Part shown: positions 36,403 through 44,892 of the stretch, piece by piece
Position numbering within the stretch: the first letter of the stretch is position 1
Layout of the letters: every line of letters starts with the position of its first letter
Assembly: GCF_024347595.1 (NCBI RefSeq)
Contig: NZ_AP025507.1
Location: 1,860,001-1,924,000 of the forward strand
Direction of reading: 5' to 3'
Length of the DNA: 64,000 bases
Origin: Vibrio pomeroyi
Lineage (GTDB): Bacteria > Pseudomonadota > Gammaproteobacteria > Enterobacterales > Vibrionaceae
Made by a program: the position numbers and the translations under genes
The notes under the pieces: generated by a model
What the model was told of the DNA's origin: nothing
Databases searched by the model: none
Seen by the model: only the letters and a program-made list of their open reading frames with translations

Positions 36403-37647
36403 CTAGCCCTCCGCCTTAGCTAGAACGACCATGCCTGCTTTAAAGCTGCTTAACGGACGCTTAACCACTTGTACACTGTCGTCAGTTTCCACGCCCAGTT
36501 TGGTTGGATCGATATAAATCAAACCGCCCTTTTCAAACTCAACATTTGCATTTGATTTAGAAAGCTGACCGTTATCATCCACAAACCACAGGTCACCCTG
36601 CTGCGAAAGTGCAGAAGCTGGAAGCTCCCATAATTGAGTTAACTGCTTGCCCGAGATCGTTGCTTGTACGAATGTGCCTGGATAAAGATCTTTCTCTTGC
36701 TCCAAAGGGTTGTCGACTTTAACGATCAATGAGCGCTGACGCGTATCTTGTTGTAAGTGCTGCTCTACTCGCTCGACATAGCCTTGCCATTGGAATTGAC
36801 CATCAGAACTCGACAAAGTCACTGGCCACGGCTGCTCTTTCAATTGCGAGTTGTCGCTGCTTGGTAGGCTCAACCATTGGCTTTCAGAAAGAGGCACGGA
36901 AACTTCAACCTCATCGATGCTGTATAACGTAGCGATTTGTGCGCCCGTTTGTGCGTAGCTTCCCGGTTGAACATCACGACTCACGACCAACGAATCAAAA
37001 GGGGCTACCAAGGTTGTTTTTTCGAGGTCTTGCTCAGCCTTTACCAATTCAAGCTTGGCGTTCTCTAGAGCGGCTGTTACTTGTGCCAGTTGTGGCTCAC
37101 GCAGTACCAAAGGTGAATCAGGTTCGCCAGACAAACCAGAACGTTGCCATTCAGACTTAGCTTGTTCGCCTTGTCTTTGTTCTTCCAATAAATCCAATTG
37201 AGCTTGAGCAACATTCGCTTTGGCTTGGGTTACCGCTTGCTGGTAACTGGTCGAATCGATATTGGCGATCACCTCACCTTGGCCAATCACTTGCCCTGTT
37301 TCAAACTGCGAGCTGATCGTTTCTACTCGGCCACCGACTTCTGTTGAAAACATCAATTCGTAACGCGACTTTGCTTCGCCATAACCCACAACTTCGGCTT
37401 GGTAGTCACCCAATGTTGCGAGTACCACAGACACTTGTTGCTGTTGTGATGCAGCCAAGGTCGTCGCTTCGATAGACTTCGTATCAATAGACTTTGTATC
37501 AAGAGACATAGCTTGAGGCTCTGAAACCGTGAGTTCATTCGCCTTCTGAGGTGCGGGAGCAACTTGAGAGCCGTTGTAAGCAAGGGCTGCAAAGATGCTT
37601 GAACCAGCCACTAGAGTGATGGCTATTGTGATGGTATTCAGTTTCAT
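36403..37647 (-). CDS. RND efflux periplasmic adaptor (membrane fusion protein)
   Basis: The 414-residue protein has an N-terminal hydrophobic signal segment (residues 5-24) without a lipobox Cys. The lipoyl half SQFETGQVIGQGEVIANID, a coiled-coil hairpin (about 135-205) and LVAPFDSLVVSRDVQPGSY follow in RND-adaptor order. Its start overlaps the outer-membrane factor stop by four bases. It links the RND transporter to the outer-membrane channel. Confidence 0.92.
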   Translation of the reverse strand: MKLNTITIAITLVAGSSIFAALAYNGSQVAPAPQKANELTVSEPQAMSLDTKSIDTKSIEATTLAASQQQQVSVVLATLGDYQAEVVGYGEAKSRYELMFSTEVGGRVETISSQFETGQVIGQGEVIANIDSTSYQQAVTQAKANVAQAQLDLLEEQRQGEQAKSEWQRSGLSGEPDSPLVLREPQLAQVTAALENAKLELVKAEQDLEKTTLVAPFDSLVVSRDVQPGSYAQTGAQIATLYSIDEVEVSVPLSESQWLSLPSSDNSQLKEQPWPVTLSSSDGQFQWQGYVERVEQHLQQDTRQRSLIVKVDNPLEQEKDLYPGTFVQATISGKQLTQLWELPASALSQQGDLWFVDDNGQLSKSNANVEFEKGGLIYIDPTKLGVETDDSVQVVKRPLSSFKAGMVVLAKAEG

Positions 37648-39092
37648 GAAGATACTCCCAAGCCCAGAGCTAGGCCTAAATCAATTCGGTTTACGAGACG
37701 GTTATAAATGGTTTGTGTTAGCTGCGCTTCAAGGTCATAGGTTTGTTGCTGAACAGAAAGTAGATCAAAAATGTCGACCAAACCCTGACGGTATTTTTCT
37801 TCATAACTGGTGAAGCTGCGTTGTGCGCTCACCAAGGCGTTTGCTAGGTGTTGCTGTTGAAGTGTGAGTGACGACTCTTGTCCCATCGCGTTTTCCACTT
37901 CATTCACCGCACTAAGCAGCGTTTCTTGATAAGCCCAGTAGCTGGTTTCTGTAGTTAGGTCTGCAATTTCAGCTTGTGCTTTAAGCTTGCCACCTTGAAA
38001 CAGGGGTGCTGATACTTGACCCAGTGCGCTCCACAAAGGCCCAGTCAGCAAGGCTTCACTCGGAGAGTCCGCCATGTCAGTCAGGCTCGCTGATAAGCTG
38101 ATCGATGGCAGCATGGCTTTATATGCCGCATCTGCACGCAATGCTTCTGCTTCGATGTTGAAGAAAGCGGCTTGAAGATCCGGACGACCTGCCAAATCTT
38201 GCGTTGGCATATTCTCTAGCGGATTAATGATGGTTGGGAATGAACCGAGTTCCGCAAGCGGTAGCTCATCAGATTCACCACTCCACTGTCCGGTTAACAA
38301 AACCAATTCACGTCGGCTTTGTGCAAGCTGCTCGCGATAGTCAGCTAAAGTGGCCTGAGTCGATGCGCTGCTGGTTTTTGCGTTATCCAGATCTTCAAGG
38401 CTACCTAGCCCTGCGCGGTAACGTTCTAAAACCAGCTCTTCGTTATTTTCTAGAATCACTAAGCGCTGGGTTTCAATATCAACAAGCTGCTGCTTCAAAC
38501 TGATATCAAGCCAACCTCTCATCACACTCGCGACCAACAGATCCTGAGCGCCCTGAAGGTTAGCCTGAGACGTCGCGATATCTTTTAAAGCGGCGTTGTT
38601 TGTATCTGCAAGCTTCTGCCATAGGTCGAGCTCCCAAGCAACCGTCACATCTGTGGTGTAGGTTTCAGTGGTGCTTGAACCGTTGGTGCCTTCGTCTGCT
38701 TGGCCTGAAAAGCTCGCATCTACCGTGGGTAAACGATCGCCAGAGGTTACACCTTGTTGTGCATAGGCTATTTTGAGTGCAGTGATGCTTTGTTGGAGGC
38801 TTGGACTGTTCTGGAGTGCGCGCTCAATATAAAGATCGAGATCGGGTGCATTCACTAAATCGGTAAGCTGCAATTTCTCAGCTTCCAGATCTTGGGCATT
38901 AGAAGCCGTTTGATTCGAAGCTTGTTCATCAGACGCTTGTTGAATCAGCTCTGAAAGCAGGCTTTGCTGTGTTTGATTAGTGCTTTGTTCGGCTAGCGAT
39001 ACGTAATCAGCCTGACTGGTTGAAGTACAACCCATCAAACCAACCAGAGCCAGCGCGATAACGGAATGTTTTAAAGGAAGATTCAATTTCAT
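37644..39092 (-). CDS. Outer-membrane efflux lipoprotein (NodT/OprM type)
   Basis: The 482-residue outer-membrane channel is first in the pump operon. A lipobox-like LMGCTS near residue 22 suggests acylation. Two TolC/OEP repeats are visible. Each contains long amphipathic helices, for example LDLYIERALQNSPSLQQSI and GRPDLQAAFFNIEAEALRADAAYKAMLPSI. A poly-Gln-rich insertion follows the signal. It supplies the exit duct for the adaptor and RND pump encoded next. Confidence 0.92.
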   Translation of the reverse strand: MKLNLPLKHSVIALALVGLMGCTSTSQADYVSLAEQSTNQTQQSLLSELIQQASDEQASNQTASNAQDLEAEKLQLTDLVNAPDLDLYIERALQNSPSLQQSITALKIAYAQQGVTSGDRLPTVDASFSGQADEGTNGSSTTETYTTDVTVAWELDLWQKLADTNNAALKDIATSQANLQGAQDLLVASVMRGWLDISLKQQLVDIETQRLVILENNEELVLERYRAGLGSLEDLDNAKTSSASTQATLADYREQLAQSRRELVLLTGQWSGESDELPLAELGSFPTIINPLENMPTQDLAGRPDLQAAFFNIEAEALRADAAYKAMLPSISLSASLTDMADSPSEALLTGPLWSALGQVSAPLFQGGKLKAQAEIADLTTETSYWAYQETLLSAVNEVENAMGQESSLTLQQQHLANALVSAQRSFTSYEEKYRQGLVDIFDLLSVQQQTYDLEAQLTQTIYNRLVNRIDLGLALGLGVSS

Positions 39093-39205
39093 CTTCTTGT
39101 CTCCTGTAAGAATGGAGACAAGATAACGAGTTGGGGGTTAAGAGAGGGTTAAGGCGAACGTTAACCCTAAAGAAAATGCATAGAGCGTACGTTAAAACTG
39201 CTGAT

Positions 39206-39475
39206 TTACGCGTCTGACTTGCTTGAGAAGAGTCCGCCAATCTTATAGCCAATCGCATAACAAACCACAGCAATCGTCACAAACACCAATGCCGAGAAGA
39301 AGTACGCCACCGATGCCGCTACGCCGGTGCCCCACACGACGCTAAACACCAAACCGAGATAAGCCTCTTGCGGCCACTGAGAGACAGGAAACTGAGTACC
39401 ACCAGCAATAAGATAAACCATCGCAAACAAGCCGATAAAGGCGGTGATAAGACCAATGAGAACGCGCATGTTCAT
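39206..39475 (-). CDS. Small inner-membrane protein of unknown function (89 aa)
   Basis: Unrecognised. Three hydrophobic segments (about 5-24, 38-55, 58-82) separated by short loops, and a basic C terminus (GYKIGGLFSSKSDA). AAAGGTC lies at normal distance before ATG 39475; a second Met two codons on is possible. It precedes the efflux operon by 113 bases on the same strand but need not belong to it. Confidence 0.6.
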   Translation of the reverse strand: MNMRVLIGLITAFIGLFAMVYLIAGGTQFPVSQWPQEAYLGLVFSVVWGTGVAASVAYFFSALVFVTIAVVCYAIGYKIGGLFSSKSDA

Positions 39476-39688
39476 GGGAAGACCTTTGATTAATTGGACT
39501 TGGTTGCTTTTGTTCTGGTGAAAACCGATTGTTCTTAATCGAAGCCGAACATTATTAATCGCAACCTAATGATATTCAATTATATCGGATAAAACAGGCT
39601 TGCTCTATTACTCTTCCGAGTGAGCCTGAAACGCAATAGAAATAATGAGAGAAGTGGTTAAGTCCGAATAAGCTTAACGAGCAGGCAC

Positions 39689-39741
39689 AAAAAAGCGGAC
39701 ACCCTTCTTACGTAAACTCCGTAAGTAAGGTGCCCGCTTTT
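39689..39741 (-). terminator. Terminator of nupC
   Basis: A long hairpin: AAAAGCGG...CTTACG pairs with CGTAAG...CCGCTTTT with small interruptions. On the minus strand it ends in a T-run. Confidence 0.75.
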
Positions 39742-39772
39742 AGTGAATCTAGCTGTTCTTTCTAAATCTAGC

Positions 39773-40981
39773 TTAAAGCAGGATGAAGATACCCGCTAAA
39801 CATGCACTCATTAGGTTTGCTAGCGTACCAGCAGCTACTGCTTTCAAACCTAGGTTAGCAACTTCAGCACGACGCTCTGGCGCCATCACACCGATAGAAC
39901 CCAGTTGAATCGCGATAGAACCGATGTTAGCAAAGCCACATAGAGCAAATGTCACAATCACTTGGCTGTGTTCAGAGAGCAGCGCTTTGTTCTCAACGAA
40001 GTCGATGAAAGCAACAAACTCGTTCATTACGATCTTCTGACCGATGTAAGAACCCGCCATCAATACTTCATCACTCGGGATACCAATCAGCCACGCTAAT
40101 GGTGAGAACAGGTAACCGAAAATAGCTTGCAGCGTAATACCCGCAAAACCGAACGTTTCACCTAGGCTTTCTAGGCCTGTGTTGACCATCGCAATCACAC
40201 TCACGAATGCAATCAACATAGTACCGACAGCCACTGCGACTTTCATACCGTTCATCGCGCCGCTTGCCAATGCATCGATCACGTTGCTTTGGTCTGCTTT
40301 ATCTAGCTCGATATGGTCGTAGTCACTCGGTGTGCTGCGCTCAGGAACAATGATCTTCGCCATTAACAGACTACCCGGTGCAGCCATGAAGCTTGCGGCG
40401 ATAAGGTATTTAAGTTCAACACCTAAACCAGCATAACCACCAAGTACACTACCAGCTACCGACGCCATACCACCTGCCATTACAGCAAACAGTTCAGAAC
40501 GAGTCATAGACTTTAAAAAAGGACGAATAAGAAGAGGAGACTCACCCTGAGAAAGGAAGATATTACCTGTCGCAACAAGAGATTCAGCTTTACTTGTACC
40601 CAGCAGTTTTTGCACCGCTCCGCCCAAGATTTGAATAACTTTCTGCATAATACCTAAGTAATAAAGCGCAGAGATCAAAGCACTGAAGAAGATAATGATT
40701 GGAAGTACGCGAACCGCGAAAATGAAGCCTTCAGTAGCAAGGTCACCGAAAAGGAAAGCAATACCAGCGTCTGCAAAACCAAGTAGGCTAGAAACGCCAT
40801 TACTTAGGCTTGTTAACGCCAACTGTCCCCATGGGAAATACAATACTAGAGCAGCAAAGCCAATCTGAAGTAATAGAGCACGAGAGACCGTTTTCCAGTT
40901 AATCGAAGAACGACTTTCAGATAGCAGGTACGCGCAAGCAATCAGTGCAATAACACCGACAAAACCAAATAGAATATTCAT
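39773..40981 (-). CDS. nupC: Concentrative nucleoside transporter, NupC family
   Basis: Inner-membrane nucleoside symporter of 402 residues with about 9-10 hydrophobic segments. The CNT signatures GQGESPLLIRPFL (here SQGESPLLI), NEFVAFIDF and ALCGFANIGSIAIQLG are clear. It imports nucleosides by ion gradient (proton or sodium; not decided). It is preceded 18 bases upstream by a 39-codon ORF with a strong ribosome site and followed by a terminator. Confidence 0.92.
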   Translation of the reverse strand: MNILFGFVGVIALIACAYLLSESRSSINWKTVSRALLLQIGFAALVLYFPWGQLALTSLSNGVSSLLGFADAGIAFLFGDLATEGFIFAVRVLPIIIFFSALISALYYLGIMQKVIQILGGAVQKLLGTSKAESLVATGNIFLSQGESPLLIRPFLKSMTRSELFAVMAGGMASVAGSVLGGYAGLGVELKYLIAASFMAAPGSLLMAKIIVPERSTPSDYDHIELDKADQSNVIDALASGAMNGMKVAVAVGTMLIAFVSVIAMVNTGLESLGETFGFAGITLQAIFGYLFSPLAWLIGIPSDEVLMAGSYIGQKIVMNEFVAFIDFVENKALLSEHSQVIVTFALCGFANIGSIAIQLGSIGVMAPERRAEVANLGLKAVAAGTLANLMSACLAGIFILL

Positions 40982-40999
40982 AATCTGTCCTAGTAATCC

Positions 41000-41119
41000 T
41001 TATAGAGTGAACATGAGCCAAGCAAATGACATCAAAGGAACAGGACAAAGAACCGCAAGCAAAACGCTACGCGATGAAGGAGCTAACAGAGTTAGCGACT
41101 GTAACAACGAGTTGTTCAT
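41000..41119 (-). CDS. 39-residue hydrophobic leader or small protein upstream of nupC
   Basis: Minus-strand ATG 41119 to TAA 41000 encodes MNNSLLQSLTLLAPSSRSVL plus 19 more mostly hydrophobic residues (ending in SFAWLMFTL), a potential single-pass membrane peptide. AAGGTG stands 9 bases before the ATG, better than for many annotated genes here. Its stop is 18 bases from the nupC start, so it is cotranscribed with nupC. It may be a regulatory leader peptide, a small transporter subunit or a chance frame. I know no family for it. Confidence 0.5.
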   Translation of the reverse strand: MNNSLLQSLTLLAPSSRSVLLAVLCPVPLMSFAWLMFTL

Positions 41120-41375
41120 GTAAAAAATCACCTTATACAAGCAGTGGAACGTAGCTGGTCCGGTCCGTGGGGTCATTCACATATCCATGTGACGGCTTGT
41201 ATTGGCTAAGCACCGGCTTAAAACCGGAAGAGAAGTATAAACAGTTAAGTGAGACTTTCATCACATTTTTTAACGCAAACGATCGCGCGGTCATAAAACA
41301 CACAAAATCGAACTATTTACCGTAATAATTCACTTTATCAGCAATAAATAAGAGAAATAAAAACGCTATTAAAAC
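41120..41375. other. Upstream region of the nupC unit
   Basis: Contains the 16-base inverted repeat TCACATATCCATGTGA (41177-41192) and a short CCGG hairpin near 41213-41227, either of which could be an operator or leader structure for nupC. The other half is AT-rich and plain. Confidence 0.4.
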
Positions 41376-41400
41376 AAAAAGCCACACGATGTGGCTTTTT
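41376..41400. terminator. Bidirectional terminator
   Basis: AAAAAGCCACA and TGTGGCTTTTT pair around a three-base loop. On the minus strand it ends the lipoprotein gene's transcript. Confidence 0.85.
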
Positions 41401-41426
41401 CAAAATATGCTAGAAAGTAGAAATGA

Positions 41427-42047
41427 CTAGTTTAGTAGTGCACTTTTCACTTCGGCATCTCGGAATATCTCTTCAAAGCGCTGTTTGTAGATCAGTTGCA
41501 TCTCATTGATGATTGCACCGCCATCAGGCACATCATTCTCCCCTTGGAAGTTTTTACTGAGTAGCTTCTTGCCAGCTTCATCATAAATAATCACGTTAAC
41601 GTTATACCAAGAGTTGTCCGTAAATGCGTGGAAGTCATACTTCCATTCATTCAAAACGAACATCATCGATTTGTTATCGAACGCTTTCATCTGCTCGGCA
41701 ACCTTAGTGATATCCTCTTCAGGTGTTGTCTCAACCGACTCAACCGCTACTTGCTGTTTTTTCAAGCCTGCCACTAATCTATCCGTTAAAAACTGAGACA
41801 TTGGCTGCTGTGTCGCCGTGTTGTAGGTATAAGGAATACCTAAAGAGCTGCGAATAATACCCTCGAACTTTGGCTCTTTATCGTGATCGAGAACGTATGG
41901 TCGCTTATCAATCACAGCGATGGTCAGCGCTTTTTCTTGCGGAACTTCATTGAGTTGAGGTGCACTTTGCTCTGCGGTTAATACTGTTGCACAACCGGAA
42001 AGCCCTAGCGATACTGCAGCAAGCAGCAAACTGACGAGTTTTTTCAT
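41427..42047 (-). CDS. Lipoprotein of unknown function (206 aa)
   Basis: Clear lipoprotein signal with lipobox LSGC (Cys 19) after a 18-residue signal. The mature protein is mixed alpha/beta and contains KALTIAVIDKRPYVL and a duplicated-looking region. These recall envelope lipoproteins that build a small trans-membrane assembly, but I cannot assign a family. It stands alone with a terminator after it. Confidence 0.75.
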   Translation of the reverse strand: MKKLVSLLLAAVSLGLSGCATVLTAEQSAPQLNEVPQEKALTIAVIDKRPYVLDHDKEPKFEGIIRSSLGIPYTYNTATQQPMSQFLTDRLVAGLKKQQVAVESVETTPEEDITKVAEQMKAFDNKSMMFVLNEWKYDFHAFTDNSWYNVNVIIYDEAGKKLLSKNFQGENDVPDGGAIINEMQLIYKQRFEEIFRDAEVKSALLN

Positions 42048-42318
42048 TAGATTTACCTATCTTATTGTTTTGAATAGCTGTTCTAACAAAAATTGTCTTA
42101 ATGAGTAAACATTCAGAAAATCAATATTTTATATAATTCTCATTTATATAAATTAGCTCACACATCGGGTTGAATTTATTGAGTCATCACCCAATAACCC
42201 TCCAATAACAGGGACTTGTAACGGAACGTTATGAAATGAACAAATTATGTTCAAGCTATGTAGAGCACTGAGTAACCTCTCGGTTAATTCTGTGTGATTA
42301 TTAGCAGTTTTCTGTGCT

Positions 42319-42573
42319 ATGCCTCATGCTCGTCCTGAAGATGGTGTGAATGAAGCATCACTGCAAGTGACAGTATTCAAGAAGGGTGTTGATTTAGAGT
42401 CGGAAGACAACGGTGACGTTTACCTTTCAATTACTCTGGCGACGATGGACTCAGATAGCCACATCCATACGATTATGGCGCTATCAGAGTTATTCCAAAA
42501 TGATGATGACATTGATGCCATTATCGCCGCGGATACAGAGCAAGCGATCATCGAGATCTTAAAGCGCTACTAA
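42319..42573 (+). pseudogene. Truncated PTS IIA protein (UlaC/mannitol-type), N-terminal half missing
   Basis: The 84 codons match the second half of PTS EIIA proteins of the fructose-mannitol-ascorbate group. AMPHARPEDGV carries the phosphorylatable His, and LITMAA-like LSITLATMDSDSHIHTIMALSELF and a C-terminal EQAIIEIL follow, closest in memory to E. coli UlaC (about 150 residues). Upstream, an in-frame TGA at 42295 leaves only 8 extra codons. No other frame upstream supplies the missing 65 or so residues. So this is probably a decayed gene. It could still be expressed from the ATG inside the motif, but would lack part of the fold. Confidence 0.65.
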
Positions 42574-42604
42574 TCTAGCCCAAAGATCCTGATAAGCCCC
42601 CCAT

Positions 42605-42637
42605 TAAAAAAGCGATAGCCTCAGCTATCGCTTTTCT
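42605..42637 (+). terminator. Intrinsic terminator
   Basis: AAAAGCGATAG and CTATCGCTTTT pair closely, followed by CTG. The upstream A-run lets it also serve the convergent HD-GYP gene. Confidence 0.8.
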
Positions 42638-42705
42638 GTTTCTGGAATTAAATCATTTTTCATCGCGCGTGATTTAGGGAGTCACATCTAAAAGACTCAC
42701 TGACA

Positions 42706-43971
42706 CTAAAACGCGTACATTCTTTTATCTGTCGATAACTCAAAGCAGTATTGCGCATGTTTCTTAAGGCACTCAAACACTTCTCTATCCAGCTTAAAGT
42801 TATCAACGTGGTCCGTCAGAATAGCCATCGTCTGTTCTAGCGTCATACCTGCACGATAAGGGCGAGACTGAGTCAACGCTTGGAACACATCCACCACTGC
42901 TACTATTCGGCTCGGTTGATCCAGCTCTTCAGCCGTTTTTCCCATTGGATAGCCCGAGCCATCTAACCTTTCATGGTGATTAGATGCCCACTGACAAACC
43001 TGAGGAGAGCTGAACAACTCCTGCAGAGCGAATCGAGTGTCCGTTGCATGGCGTTTAATACAGCAATACTCTTCTTCGGTAAGTAAATCCGGCTTATGCA
43101 GAATGTCGTTAGGGGTTTGCAGTTTACCGATATCGTGAACCAAACCCGCTAAATAGAGTTTACGCTGAGTGGTGTAGGAATAGCCCATCTGCTTGGCGAG
43201 GTATTCAGAGAGTTGCCCTACCTTCAAAGAGTGTTTAAAGGTAAACGAGCTCTTGGTATCAACAACATTGGCAATAAATTCAGCGAAGGCGACCGTCTCA
43301 TCCAACGACATTTGCTGGGAGAAGAAAGGTACAGGTTCAAAGTTATCCCTCATATTTTCAATGTAAGGGATCTCCATCGAGAACCAAAAATCATCCAAAT
43401 CGACCAACTCACACATGTGTTGCACAAGGTTGGATTCGAACATCTCATCCGCTTGTTCAGTTAAGCGTTCAATGATGCTCGCTTTGCCATCGGGTGTGAG
43501 GTTTCCATAACGATCTGAAGAGGTAATGCCATACAAGTAGTCGACCCTATCCGCCAGCATCACGATGGCTGCTAACTCTTTCTCTAACTCGCTAATATGA
43601 ATAGCCTTTAACTCAACCCAAGGGGTGTGATGATAAAGCACTGGCTTAGCGAATATAGAAAGAACCGGGCACTCTTTTAGAATTTGGTAGCCCTTTTGAC
43701 AATGGTGGTAACTCGAGTCAGGAATGAACCCTGAAACCAAACTACGCTGCTCATCAATTTGCGAGACACCGCAGTCGTGAATTAACCCCAATGAGAACGC
43801 AAGTTGCGCTTGTTCTTCTTCCCATCCCACACTCAGAGCACATCGATACGCGATGTAACCCACCCTCTGTCCATGATTTTTGCTTTCGAAACCGACGTTA
43901 TCAAGCGCCTTAGCAATACCAAATAGAGCCTTCCTTAGGTCTACGGTCACGTCCTGGCAATGTTGATTCAT
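42706..43971 (-). CDS. HD-GYP cyclic-di-GMP phosphodiesterase, tandem HD domains
   Basis: The 421-residue cytosolic protein has two HD regions. The first (residues about 15-180, with LIHDCGVSQIDEQ and YHHTPW) looks like a degenerate or partial HD domain. The second is a full HD-GYP with HDIGKLQTP, a downstream KRHATDTRF and ASNHHERLDGSGYP. It should hydrolyse c-di-GMP to pGpG or GMP. No receiver or membrane domain is fused. It stands between a terminator and the divergent acetyltransferase. Confidence 0.88.
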   Translation of the reverse strand: MNQHCQDVTVDLRKALFGIAKALDNVGFESKNHGQRVGYIAYRCALSVGWEEEQAQLAFSLGLIHDCGVSQIDEQRSLVSGFIPDSSYHHCQKGYQILKECPVLSIFAKPVLYHHTPWVELKAIHISELEKELAAIVMLADRVDYLYGITSSDRYGNLTPDGKASIIERLTEQADEMFESNLVQHMCELVDLDDFWFSMEIPYIENMRDNFEPVPFFSQQMSLDETVAFAEFIANVVDTKSSFTFKHSLKVGQLSEYLAKQMGYSYTTQRKLYLAGLVHDIGKLQTPNDILHKPDLLTEEEYCCIKRHATDTRFALQELFSSPQVCQWASNHHERLDGSGYPMGKTAEELDQPSRIVAVVDVFQALTQSRPYRAGMTLEQTMAILTDHVDNFKLDREVFECLKKHAQYCFELSTDKRMYAF

Positions 43972-44197
43972 TAATTAAGCCTAGATTTTTTATAGTTTTT
44001 ATATATTTAGGCCGCTAATACTAATGCATACTTAATGATTATATACACAACTATTGTAAGGTTTAATGGGTTTCGTGATAGAACTAACGCATCACGAAAA
44101 TTCCGTGCTACAAGTGGTTGCATATTAAAAATCATGCGACATTATATCCTGCCGACTAAGATTCACTAAAATCAGCAGCCATAAGAAAAGGAAAGAC

Positions 44198-44728
44198 ATG
44201 TTTAAAACCGTTATTGATGACGAGCTATCCATCGCATTGGTTGAAGAGAGTTTCGCTGTTCATTACGCAGAGATCTCACAAAGCCAGAATGAGTACCTAA
44301 GCCAATGGCTTGTGTGGCCACCGCATTGCAAAACCGAGCAAGACTTTAGGATCTTCATCCAACGTTCGCTGCACGATTACGCAGAAGGCCAAAGCATGAC
44401 CTGTGCAATTGTGTATAAAGAAAATATCGTCGGTAACTGTAGCTTCAACACCATTGACCACAATAAGCAGAAAGTCACGATAGGCTATTGGCTGTCTGAA
44501 ACGTATCAAGGAAAGGGGATTGTTACCCGTGTGGTCGCGAAGCTAATTGATATTGCTTTCAATGAGTTAGACATGGAAAAGGTCGAGATATCAGCCGCAA
44601 CGGGCAACCAGAGCAGTCGTAAGGTATGTGAGCGCTTACATTTCACCTTAGAAGGCATCATCACGCGCAATGAGAACTTAAATGGTCGCATCGTTGACCA
44701 CGCGATTTACGGGCTTCACCGCTCTTAG
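44198..44728 (+). CDS. GNAT-family N-acetyltransferase (RimJ/RimL-like)
   Basis: The 176-residue acetyl-CoA-dependent transferase. The acetyl-CoA loop is seen as IGYWLSETYQGKGIVTRVV, and the RimL-type C-terminal EISAATGNQSSRKVCERLHFTLEG is clear. RimJ/RimL-like members acetylate protein N termini, amino acids or polyamines; the substrate here is unknown. AAAGGAAAG lies 6 bases upstream of the ATG. A terminator follows. Confidence 0.87.
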   Translation: MFKTVIDDELSIALVEESFAVHYAEISQSQNEYLSQWLVWPPHCKTEQDFRIFIQRSLHDYAEGQSMTCAIVYKENIVGNCSFNTIDHNKQKVTIGYWLSETYQGKGIVTRVVAKLIDIAFNELDMEKVEISAATGNQSSRKVCERLHFTLEGIITRNENLNGRIVDHAIYGLHRS

Positions 44729-44772
44729 CATTACCTCTCAAGCGCTCGCCTCTTGGTAAATGAGCATACTAA

Positions 44773-44800
44773 AAAGCCACGGTATTCGACCGTGGCTTTG
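44773..44800. terminator. Terminator
   Basis: AAAGCCACGGT and ACCGTGGCTTT pair around a five-base loop. An A-run precedes and a short T-run follows, so it can serve both convergent genes. Confidence 0.75.
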
Positions 44801-44819
44801 TTACTTTACGAAGCTAAAC

Positions 44820-44875
44820 CTAGAGCATAGAACTTAGAATCTAAAATCTAGAACCTGGAACCTAGTGCTTAGGTA
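44820..44875. repeat. Heptanucleotide tandem repeat, consensus CTAGAAC
   Basis: Eight successive 7-base units starting at 44820 (CTAGAGC, ATAGAAC, TTAGAAT, CTAAAAT, CTAGAAC, CTGGAAC, CTAGTGC, TTAGG) share the consensus CTAGAAC at 5-7 of 7 positions. It lies between a terminator and the 3' end of the kinase gene. No function is assigned. Confidence 0.6.
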
Positions 44876-44892
44876 ACTCTCAAAGCGCCCAG

